A stretch of 64,000 nucleotides of DNA from the NCBI GenBank assembly GCA_029204225.1, contig CM055092.1, positions 10,381,806 through 10,445,805 on the forward strand. The letters run 5' to 3'. The position numbers and the translations under genes were made by a program. The DNA comes from Diphasiastrum complanatum (taxonomy: Eukaryota; Streptophyta; Lycopodiopsida; Lycopodiales; Lycopodiaceae). Below, piece after piece: positions 9,001 to 21,000 of the stretch (within the stretch, counting starts at the first letter, position 1; each line of letters opens with the position of its first letter). The notes below the pieces were generated by a model. It saw only the letters and a program-made list of their open reading frames with translations, had not been told where the DNA came from and did not search any database.

Positions 9001-12000
9001 ACAGAAGTGATATCTCAAAAGTAAAAAAAACAGCCCAATCATGTTAGCATTGAAATTTTTGCATGAATTATTTAAAAGTAGAGGAGTGAAACAAAATAGC
9101 TATTTTGAGCAGATAAGAATCACCATATCAAGCTCTTAACACAACTCAAAGTGTACAGAACCCAACAAGCATTAGTGATACTTTGTAGCATTGTCACAGT
9201 TCTCACAAGCTTTTATGAATGCTCAGAATGTGGTTTCAATAAGCAAGTATAAAAATGATTTTTAACAGTTTCAGCATTGACGTGTGCTTCATGCTAGTTG
9301 ATGCTAGCCTGGCTGCAGGAGAATAAGGCATAAATAAGTAACTATCTGACATAAAAAATGACACACGAAGGAGAAAAAGATACCTTCCCACAAAGATCAA
9401 TTAAGAAAAGAGAAAGATCAACAAGGACTGACCCGCAAAAAAAACAAGGCAGGCTATTAGAGGTCCTTTCCTTCCCACAAGCAAAATGATTGTTGGACTC
9501 CATGCTGCAACTAGAGCTACTGCCGCATCTTTCACAACCTCGTCTCTGTATGATTTACCTTTTTGTGTAGTACTTCTCCAGGAGATAAATGCTGCAACAA
9601 AAGTTAGCACTATGCTTGTTGCATACACCATGCGTGGAAGCTGCAGACGGGAGAATTCATACATAAAATCTCCCATATCCACAAGATGAATGCCTGAGAG
9701 ATCCATTGCTAACCAATGAATTATTATCAGCGTATATGCAGATGGTACTGCAATTGCTGGCATAAAAAGAATGCCATGTTTTGCCTCACGGTTCCTGAAA
9801 GCATGTTGACGAAGCATCCAGGATAAGAGAATAAGAGGCAAAGAAGTTAGTCCAACTGCAGAGAGAAGTAAAGCCCATCCGTCCCAACGGGCATACGATC
9901 CAGAGGAATCAGAGATTTCATTAGTGACCGGAACTTGTACTGCTGCATCCTTGACTATTCCAATAAGACCTATGGAAGAAAGTGCACGATTCAGGCATAG
10001 AAAAAAAATCGCCTGCAAGAAATAAAAAACTTTGCATTATTGATAATATAAAATCCTGGATCTTACTTAGTTGCTAACATCCTTGCTCTTGAGAGAAGTA
10101 CACGAATAATATACAGGTCATTCATAGTCACTTATGCTTTTTGTGGTGCACTGTGCCATATATGTGATTGTGTTCATTACTTGGTATTAAAACACTTTCC
10201 TACTCCATTCTCTCTCCTTGCTGCCCAACACACTCCTTCATCCCTCCCCTACTTCCACCAGCTCTACCTAGATCCGACCTGCTACTATCGCTACCTGATG
10301 CCCTTACCCTTAATTTCCACCTTTGTGCTTCCTATAACTGCTTATTGCTCATGCCTACAACAGCTACCTATTGCCTTGATTTCCACTAGTGCTTCCTCCA
10401 CTGCTGATGATGTTTTCTCTTTTTTGGAAAATCATTTTCTTCAGCTCAAAGAATTATGCCTTGCTATGGCTGATCTAAGTTCCCAAGGAAGTCCTATGGT
10501 TACTGCTACAGCCCAGATCATTTTCAATTATTATTTGTCTATTTTTGAATTTGTACAGTTAATAAAAAATTTGCTTATACTGGTAGTGCTGCAACAACTT
10601 TCTCTATGTTGTCAGACATTTGCATTAACTGTTAAATGATATCATGCCATGTAAGTTGTGTTTCTACATGTGGGCAGCTGGCCAGCTCATCTATTGGGTG
10701 TGTAAGTAATCAAATGGATTGAATTGCTTACTGTAGTCAAAGGATTGACTACACAGGGATGGATGCATGTCTTTGTTCATCTTATTGATAGATTCCAGAT
10801 AAGCAGTGATTTGGTTGAAAAGAGAGCAAATTTGGAAAATTTCCAGTTTTGTGGGTGTTGATGGATTTCTGGGAAAATCGGCTTGTTAGCAGGCAATACC
10901 ACACCAATTAGTATGCTGTAAATTGCATCAGAGAGGTAGAGGTAGGGCGACCTCATAGAGATGGATAGCTGCAAGAAAAATCTCAGATAGAGATGAAAAA
11001 ATGCCCAAGATATCCTCTCCTTCTTGACAACTAGGGGTACAAGCAGAAAAACTCTGATCTTTCTCTCCACAAAGCGTTTTTGGAAGCTGTGAAAGTCTGA
11101 AACGGGGCACCCAATCAGCATTGAGAAGCGTGCAGAAGGCCGTGGGCGGCCGCGGAGCACTAAAGGAGCTAGATCAATTCTTCCTGGGTGGCGTCCATAG
11201 CTGGGAAAGCAAAGAAGCTTGGAGGAGGAGTGAAACAGGCCGAGGAGGAGGCGCAGGCCTCGCGCGCGCCCAAAGTGGAGGATGACTTTATGTATGTAAG
11301 GGTCTCGTGGCTGGAAGGAATTGTTTTGGCGCGCAAAAGTGATCACCACCGCATAATTACTCCCTACGCAGATCGATGGTCAAAATGTGAGTTCGAGGAA
11401 CTCGTGGGAGCCGTCGGATGAAGGCCAAGCCATGGGATGGGCTTGAAGTGGGCCTATGCAAAGTTGAAGGCCATTAGTGAAGAAACTTCATTAAAATTTT
11501 CAATGTGCAATTCATTGAAGGGACCCGAAGTCCAAAGTGGACTTCACTTCATTAAGAAACTTCAGTAAGTTATAGTGCAAATTTACAAGGCATTTTGAAA
11601 ATGGACCTATCTTTGGCTAGAAGGCACCTTTTTTGGCCATGCTTGGGCCAAACTGACCCCTGAAACTGGCTGCTCAGAGCCAGCGGACAAAGAGACGTCA
11701 CAGAGCAGGGAGAAACACATTTCGGGGAATTTTCATCGCCATTCCATCGAGCGGAGTGCAGGTGACCTAGTGATGGGCTACATTCTCTATTTGGGTACCG
11801 TAGGGCCAAATTTGGGGCAATTTTTGGTTGGTGAAACCTACTACAGGGCGGTACATTGAAGCATTATCGCTTCGGAATCATTATTACTTACTTCTAACAG
11901 GGTAACAAGGTGTTTGGAAGCGGTAAATGCGGTATGGGGGCGAATGGTAGCGGAATTGTGTGGAGAAAGCTAGTTTTGGCGACGAAAGTGTAGTTTGGCG

Positions 12001-15000
12001 TCATGATTACTCATCATTGGCGACAATTTTGAGAGGGCAAGCAATCACAGGTGAGAGGTAGGCATGGTATGCCGGTTGCGGGTGAAAAATTCTCGTGATC
12101 AGGTTCAACCAACGTCAAGTGGCGTTTTGGAGGAACGCTCTCACAGGCATGATCGGCAGTGGCATTGTCAAGTCAGGTGATAGCTGCATTGACACACGCA
12201 TCTATAGCTTGGAAGTTTCTCGTTCGGAGGGAAATATGGGCAAGCTTGGAGGTACACACATTTTGGCGGTCACAGGTGATGGAAGTGCGAGGCGGTGCCA
12301 GTTGGAAGCCATTGGGCTAGATAGCGGACTTGCATTGGATGAGCTATGTGTGGGACACATGGAGGATGAAGAACGGGTCAATAATCACATTTTGGACGCA
12401 CTTGGAGAGTAGTAAGTGTGACAATTTTGTGGTTTTGCAGTTGGTAAGTCAATTTTGATCAAGTTATTAGCTGTGGAGCAGTGTATCGGATACTACCCAT
12501 CAACCACTAGTGACAGTGAGGAGAGCACATCAAACAAGAATCACGAGCTGTAAAGATTAATATTTCTTCATTCGTCGATTTTACTGGTATGTAATGTTCA
12601 GTTTTTGTGGGGCACATGCGCCCATGACATTGACTTATATGTATTAGGCTCGGCCATAGGCCAAACTTCATATGATATATTTCATGATGTTTGACTCATT
12701 GATGGTTTTTGATGAGCTTTATGTGATGTCCTTACTTGTAATTTTCAAATTTTTAGTTGCACTATCCGGCAAGATGTAGCTTCATAAAATGGTATCAGAT
12801 GTATTGAAGAATGCACACTATCTAGTTATTGATTGCTATTCTAGACTCTACTTCATACAATGTGCAACTATTCTTCTGATTCTGTCCCCATCAAACATAT
12901 GGGCATTCAGCAGCCCTCAAACACTTCCGAGCTCTAAAGCATTACAGTTCTATTATACGCTACTGTACAGTGTAAATGGACTTAAAATTGTCCATACATT
13001 ATTGCAGACATTTTTTTATGATTTTCTATAAACCCCAATAGCTATTTTGCAATTCCCCCTGGATTCTTAATGCCCTAAAATTCCAAAATTGTTCCAGAAC
13101 GAGCATTCCATTCACATTCCCAAAAGCAGTGCAACTATGGACCTAGGACCAGCAATGGAGAGGGTTAAACTATGAAAAGGAGGGAATAACAGATCAGAAC
13201 GAAAGCAATAAAAAGAGAAAATGTTGGGAGATAGACAGAAAGATAGGCATGACAAGCTGCAGTTCCAGTCACCTCGAGCTGCTGGTCCTTGAGTTGTAAC
13301 ATGTGATTTTCTATCCTGCAGTAATGCTGCGTAGATCAAGCCACTACATCCATAACTATAGCATATTTGTAGGCTATGCATGGAGTATGGGTGGGGGCTG
13401 TAATAGATCCTAACACCACAGTAGGGCAAACACTAACTGATCCACCCAACCATGCCTACTCCCTGATATAGAGTAAGCCCCTCCTAGCCCAGTGTGAGGA
13501 CTGGTAGCATGCAACTGCCAAGTGTCGGCCACGTGTCACTGACGTGGCCGACTGCACGTCGGGACCCAACTGGGAGCCCTATCCTGCTGACAGGGTCCCT
13601 AGGCTGTGTTAGGCCCGCCATGGCTATGGACCGTGCTGGGGCACACTACTCACACTGTCTTGCCCTGTTGGTCATGTACATTGGACACGACCCTGACTGT
13701 GGTATCTGACCTATCTGTGTTCTCTAGGTTTCGGCACTAGTTACGAGCTCGTAACACTCCCTCCCCCTTAAGAACCGTCTTGGTCCTCTAAGACAAAATG
13801 TGGAAAAATCAGGACGCTGCCTCTTTCCCAAGTGGCATTCTCAACAGGCTGATCATTCCACTTAACCAGATATTCTCGGTATAGAGTATGACGAGTCTGC
13901 GTCTCTCTACTATCAAGAATCTCCTCTGGTTCATGTGGAGGTTGTTGAGGATCCAATGGGAGAACTAGAACACTGTCCCCTACCAGATTGTCTGATCTGG
14001 TTAAGGCTTTTCGTAACTGACTTACATGAAAGACTGGAAAAACCTTACTGCTGTGTGGGAGTTCTAGTTCATAGGTGACCTCACCTAGTCTCCTACTGAT
14101 GGTAAAGGGACCACAATACCTTGGAGACAACTTAGCACACACTCCTGATTTGAGGGTTTTAGAGTCGACTGGGACTCTCAAGTAGACTTTCTCACCAGTG
14201 GAGAACTGCACATCCCGTCTGTGTGGATCTGCATAATGCCTGGCTCGATCCTGGGACTGCCTAATGCTATGCTTAGCATGTTCTATCATCTGGTTTAGGT
14301 CCTCTAAAAAGTTTCTGGCTGCTTCAACTTTTTCTTGTTTAAACCCTACAATTGTGGGTGAGCGTGGCTGAAAACCGTACATCAGCATAAATGGGCTGTA
14401 TCCCGTAGCTGAATGTTTGGTACTGTTGTAAGCAAACTCTAATATCGAGAGATACTCCTCCCAATTAGTCTGCTTCTTGCTGACGTATGCACGAAGCATA
14501 TCCTCCAGCACCTGATTTACCCTCTCTGTTTGACCGTCCGTCTGTGGATGGTCGTTGGTACTCATATTAAGTTTAGTATGTAGATGATGGAATACTGCTC
14601 TCCAAAAATTTCCAGTAAACTTACTGTCCCGGTCGCTGACTATGCCGGAAGGTAGACCGTACAATTTAAATAGCCCGTCTACAAACAACCTCGCTAACTC
14701 TGGAGCTCTAACGGTTGTTTTGCTCGGAATGAAATGAGCCATTTTGGTCAGACGGTCAACTGTGACCCATATAGCGTAATTACCCTTTTGGGTTTTAGGC
14801 AGGCCTACTATAAAATCCATGGAGATACTCTCCCATTTACCAGCTGGTATTTCTAAGGGATGCAACAACCCTCCTGCCTTTAAACGCTCTGCTTTGTTTA
14901 CTTGACATTTCTGGCAACTAGTTACATACTGGTGGACGTCCTTTTTCATACTGGGCCAGAAAAATTGCCTACGAAGAAGCTCATAGGTCTTCTGTATGCC

Positions 15001-18000
15001 TGGGTGTCCCGCACTAGGATTGTCATGACATTCATATAGGATCTGCTGCCTATAATCCTCTGAATTGGGGACACATACTCTATCACTCTCAACCACTGGG
15101 GTTTGCTTGGATAATACAGGCTCAGAATCCTCAACGTCATCTGACGACGTATACTCGGACTCATCATCATCCTCAACGGAAGCTGCCGTATTCTTGGATA
15201 CCCTTAGCTAATGAAACTATGTACCTATGCTGACTAGGTACTTCTGGTAGTTTAAGCTTTTTAACCAGGGTGTAGTTGATGAAATTATGGGTTGCCCCAT
15301 CATCAACCATAACTCTTACTGACTGGTTACCAACTTTCCCATGCATACGTACTAGGTCATGCGGCCCAAAGCTGAAGGGTCTCGCTAGCATTGCAGAGGT
15401 CAGCTAGCAACAGTGTTCATGATCTTCATGATACACTTTGATCTCGGAAGCTGCCGAGTCACTGGGGAAACATACAGTCTGAACAAGTTGAACTTGTTTC
15501 TTATCTTTCTTATCTTTTTTAGTGAAAGGCCCCTTGGGACACTGTCTGACTGTGGGTCCCTTGCCCATACACACAAAGCACAAACGTTCTTGTTTGGCTT
15601 TTTCAAAATCATCTGGTTTTAAGGGTTGTATGAGTGAAGGGCGTTTCTGAGGAGCTTCACTTTTAAACTTATCTTGATTCTTTCTTTTTAAAAATTTCTT
15701 TTTAAATTGAAAGCCTTTCAAAGGAGGCTGCTCAGAAAATGGCTGCTATCTCGCCCTCTTCCTACCCACTGAATCATCATAGATTTGAGCATATCTGAGA
15801 GCTTGCTCAAGGGTAGTAGGCGAGTTTCTCTGGACCTACTTTATATTCATCTTTGAGGCCACGGACAAATCCCCTGATTTTCTGATAATCATCCATATTT
15901 TTAATCTTTAAAATTGCTTCTCGATACTGCGAGATATATTGGATGAGAGACTTGTCCATTACTGTTCTTTCCCAGGCTCTATCAAGTTCATTTTCAGGTA
16001 GGAATTCTCTTAGGAAGGCTTCTTCAAAAGCTTTCCATGATCGGGGAGTCTGCCCAATCTCCTGGAGATTTAACCACCACTTATAGGCCATGGGCCCTAA
16101 GGAAAGACTGGCCTCCATAGCTTGCAAATGGTCAAGGGTTTGTTTAAGAGCATGAATGTTCTTGCATTTGCTGTGGAAGGTTTGTAGAATATCTGCATTT
16201 CTATCCTTCTCTTCCCCATTAAAAGTAGGAGGCTTTAAATCTTTAAAAACACTGGGGTGAGACCGTAATGTCTCACCCGAAACTGATGGAAGTGGAGAAG
16301 GAGATAACTGAGAAGTGGAGGGAAGGCTTCCTTTCGCGGAACTCAAAATCGAGCTTTTGAGTTCAGCGAACGAGTCGTCCACACTGGACTTGAAATTGGC
16401 TAATGCCAACTTCGGTTCATCCACTTCTGTTAACAACTGGAGAAACTGCTCCTTGGTAACCAGTTCGTCGAGTTCTTCGGCGAACTGTTCCTGTTCTTCC
16501 AATTCCATGGGTTCCTTCCCTTTACTGTAAGCCAAGGCTTCTGTTTCAAGTTCGTCGAAGCCTCTCTCCGGGGGTTGATCAGGTCCTTGAGGAGTGGTCA
16601 TCTTCGGAACTGAAAGAGAGCTACCTTAACTTCTGAAGGAAAAAAAGTCCCCAAGCTATGGATCAATCAGAGTCATGGAAAGAGGAGTCACACCAGCAGC
16701 ATGTAGCTACTAATCACAAAATCAGGCACACACTAGTGAGAACCCAGCAGGTATACTTATACCCTCCAAGGCCCATGCACCACTAGTAGTGCACTGTGAC
16801 ACCTCACTGGACACCTCTGCAAACTATTTGAGCCACATCATCCAGTTCCCTAATGACTCACTAATAGACCCATACCAACTCCACCACCATGTGTTTAGGC
16901 CTACAAACATTAATTATGACCATGTACAAATAAGGGCCCCAATTCCCTTATAGTCACAATTAACTTACGGGTTGTTGGTCTACCGGTCCCTAGCGTGGAC
17001 ACGCTACCCGAGACCAGTCATGGGCATTACATTCTTCCCCCCTTATTCAATTTCTGTCCTCAAAACTTAAAACTAGGAAAGTTCCTCCTTAAGCTTCCTT
17101 CCTGTTCCCAAGAATCGTCATCGTCCGTGCATCCCCTCCATCAAGCCAAATGCTCGCTAACTATATGATTTCTCAATCGTTTAGTTCTTGTATCCAAGAT
17201 CTTTTCGGGTTCAAGATGAGATACACCCGATGATTCATCCAACAGGTCCAACTGATCTCCAGATCCAAGATGCTCTCCTTCACACAGACTCTTTTTGAGA
17301 CGACTAACGTGAAATACGGGATGCACTTGCGATCCATCCGGGAGTTCTAATTTGGTAAGCTAAGGATCCGATCTTTTTCAAGATCTTAAACGGTCCTCTA
17401 TATCTAGGGGACAAGTTATAATGCTTGCCGGTACGCATTACACTTAAATCCTTCGGGATTCTCAAATATACCCAATCTCCCACTTGGAAGTCTCTCGGTA
17501 ATCTTTTCAGATGTGCATAATGTCTGGCCCTATCCTGGGCACTCTGGACATTTTCACGTGCAATCCGTAGCATTTCCTGCATATCGTGTAGGAAATCCGC
17601 TACTTTCTGAAACTTGATTGTCTGAGTCTCAACCGCGATGGGTGACCTAGGCTCAAAACCGTACATAAGCATAAACGGGCTATAACCGGTAGCCGAATGC
17701 TTACTACTATTATAGGCAAACTCGATCAATGGAAGGTACTTTTTCCAATCAGATTGTCGTCTGGAAACATATGCCCGAAGCATTTGTTCCATCACCCGAT
17801 TTGTTCTTTCCGTCTGTCCATCCGTCTCAGGATGATCAGAAGAACCCAAGCTCAGTGTCGTCTCTAGTTTAGCAAACACAGCCGACCAAAAGTGACCGGT
17901 GAACTTCGGATCGCGATCGCTCACAATATCACTTGGTAATCCATAAAGCCTAAATAGACGCTCTACAAATATCTGAGCTAAATCAGAAGCGTTCGCGGTG

Positions 18001-21000
18001 GTCTTACCGGGATAAACGTAGCCAATTTGGTAAGACGGTCGACCACAACCCAAATTGCATCATGCTGTTTATTCGTCCGCGGTAACCCAACCACGAAATC
18101 CATGGAAATACTATCCCATCTCTTATCAGGGATATCCAATGGATGCAACAAACCGCCAGCCTTAAGGCATTCATCAACTGGCATTGGTCACACTTGACCA
18201 CATAAGATTCTACAAAGCTTGAGTTTTGGCCAATAAAAATCCCTTTGTACCAAATCCAATGTACGATGTATGTCGGGATGTCCTGCACATGGTGAGTCAT
18301 GACATTCATAAAGAATTTTATTCTTAACAACATCCACATCAGGCACACAAACCTTCCCTTTCCTGAATAAAAGTCCATTTCAGATAGAGAATCATCAGTA
18401 CCCTTTATATCCTTCCCCCCAGACTGATCACCATGATCATCAGTCCTGCTTGATGAAACTGCTAGAACCCTACTCCAGATTGGTCCAAAATGTGGGTCTT
18501 TCTCATAAAGACCCCTCAGGGAGAGATAAAAGTCTCTACTGATCTCAGTGAAGGAAAGTTCGTTCACTTCACCAATTCGACTAAGTGCATCAGCCACCTG
18601 ATTAGATGAGCCCTTGATATACCGCACTTCAAAGTCAAATTCTTGCATGAGTTCTGCCCATTTGGCCTTACGACCTCGCAAATCATTCTAATTACAGAAA
18701 TACTTTAAAGGTTGATGATCTGTATTAACCACGAATTTATTACTGTACAGGTAATGCCTCCATGATTTCAATGCATGGATCACCGCAAAAAGCTCTTTTT
18801 CCTGAGTGGTGTACCTAACCTGCGAAACGGTTAGTTTCTTACTCTCAAAGGCAACGGGCTGGCCCTCCTGTAAGAGAACAGCTCCAATAGCCATATCGCG
18901 TCAGTGTTGATGACGAACGGCAAATCTAGATCCACTATCCTCAAAACAGGAGCTGAGGCAACTTGAGTTTCTGAAAACTCTCATCTAATTTCTAATTCCA
19001 TCTAATGGGAGGACTTGACCTACCTTTGCGGCTTTTCACTCCTTTCAACATATTGTTGAGAGGTGCAGCAATCTTCGAGTACTCCTCTACAAATCTACGG
19101 AAAAACACAGTGAAACCTAAGAACGACTTAAGTTCACGCACTGTTTTAGGGATTGGTCATTCCACTACCGTCTTCACCTTTTCTTCGTCAATCTTGATCC
19201 CAAAGGAGGTAATCTTGTGACCAAGGTAAAGAAGTTAGACCCATACCAACTCCACTACCATGTGTTTAGGCCTACAACCATTAATTATGACCATGTACAC
19301 ATACGGGCCCCAGTTCCCTTATAGTCACAATTAACTTACGAGTTGTTGGTCTACCGGTCCCTAGTGTGGACACGCTACCCAAGACCAGTGATGGGCATGA
19401 CAGCGCCCATTTTCCTTGCTGATTTTTCTTTGTTGAGGGCTTTCATCTCTTTGCTTTAGCAACATTCAGCACAATTTGGAGGAGGACCAACTCTCATCAG
19501 AGCATTTTCCTTGGCGGAGCTTTAGTGGAAGTACTTCCGCTAAATTTGGCGGCCAGGAAAAAAAAAAAAATTTGGCAGATTATTTCCGGCGCCTAAGTCT
19601 AGCTTGTTTGCAGGCTATCCAACGCCCTACTACCCATCACTTTCATCAATTTTCTCCATCATTTTTTGCAGATTGGTGGTGGCTGTCCAGCGCCCTACTA
19701 CCCATCACTTTCGACGATTTGTTCATCATATTTTGCAGCTTTGGTGGAGGCTGTCCAGTGCCCTGCTAACCCATCACTTTCGTCGATTTTTTCGATAGCT
19801 TTTCATTGTTTTTGCAGATTTGGTAGCTGCTGTCCAGCACCCTACTATCTCATCGTTTTTGACACTTTTCGTCACCGATTTGCTGACCATTTTTTATCTT
19901 GATTGGAGGCTATCCTACATCATCATTATTTTCAGCTATTTTACTCATCATTTTTTAGATTCGGTAGCTGCTGCCTAGCGCCCAACGACCGTCTCATTTT
20001 CAGTGGTTCTCTTCACCGACTTGCTGTCCGTTTCGGCTATTGATTGGAGGCTGATCGGCGCCTTACTTCAGCACCATTTCCAGCCTATTTTTCAGCATAT
20101 TGTGGATTTGGTAGTTGCTGCCCAGCGCCCTATTATCTCACCATTCTCGACGAATTTCTCCATCGACTTGCTGCTCATTTTGTTGATTATTTGTCGGCTG
20201 TCTAGCGCTCTATTTCAGCACTTTTTTCAGCTTATTTGGCGTGAGTTGAGGATTCGGATTGGTGGCTGGTTGGCGCATCTATTTTGTCATATCTTCATCT
20301 TTTACCTCTCTTTGTTGGCACTACTAATTGGCGACGGATCAGCACCCACCCAGGTATTGCTTGCGCCCATTTGTACTTCCTTTTTGCACCTACTTGCTCT
20401 CTTTTTGTTCACATACTGCTCTTTTTTCAGCCGCCTATTTCCCTCTCATATTTGTTATTTTGCTGCCTTACACCCTCCTCCTTCCTTTTTCCATTTTGTT
20501 AGAAGCCTTCTACTTATTGGCCTTGCACATTTGCTGTCCATTATTCTACTTTCTCAGCCCCTTATTTTCTAATTATTATCCATCTTGATTGGCTGTTTCT
20601 GTGCCATTTTTGGTGATTTTGGAAGTTAGACTAAGTTGGGGTGACGACAAACGTCCTCTCCCTCAGGTTTTGTCTCTTCCTTAGTCCCCATGGCGACTTC
20701 TTCATCAGAAAACCCACCGCAGAGCTTTTTAGATGATCGTTGTACACATATTGATGCCCGCATGGATCATCTTGAGAGTCGTATTGATCGTGTTCTTTCT
20801 AGCCTTGAGACTATCCTACCACGAGGGGATAGCATCTCTCCAGACATTCTTCATCGTCCTGGTAAAGCACCTTTATTTCCTATTTTGAGTACGCCTGCTC
20901 CTGCTTCATCTTCAGGAGGTGCTTTTGGTAGTACGTTTGGTCTCCCTTCATATAGTGCTAGTCCTTATGGGTCTCCTTTCGGGTCTTCTCTGTACCACCA

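Larger units (their letters stand above)
13399..16655 (-). mobile_element. Gypsy C': internally deleted chromovirus, same family as D, 5' end lost
   Basis: A Ty3/gypsy copy reading leftward, closely similar to D (41380-47785). Its 3' LTR, integrase, chromodomain, gag and protease start are present. RT and RNase H are missing through a clean deletion near 15200, and the 5' LTR and most of the leader are missing to the right of 16655, where element E begins. It lies in PIG-O intron 6, in sense orientation. Confidence 0.88.
16656..19402 (-). mobile_element. Gypsy E: rearranged chromovirus remnant
   Basis: A second gypsy family reading leftward. An LTR ends at 17031, pol (RT end, RNase H, integrase, chromodomain) fills 17090-19233, and a 168-bp piece of the same LTR lies at 19235-19402. 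Gag, protease and most of RT are absent. The left boundary coincides with the broken 5' end of C', and the right with the broken 5' end of F. Confidence 0.82.

Noticed and set aside
10777-11349. A 190-codon minus-strand frame
   Set aside because: It runs opposite another open frame in the same GC-rich stretch and has no recognisable motif or splice context.
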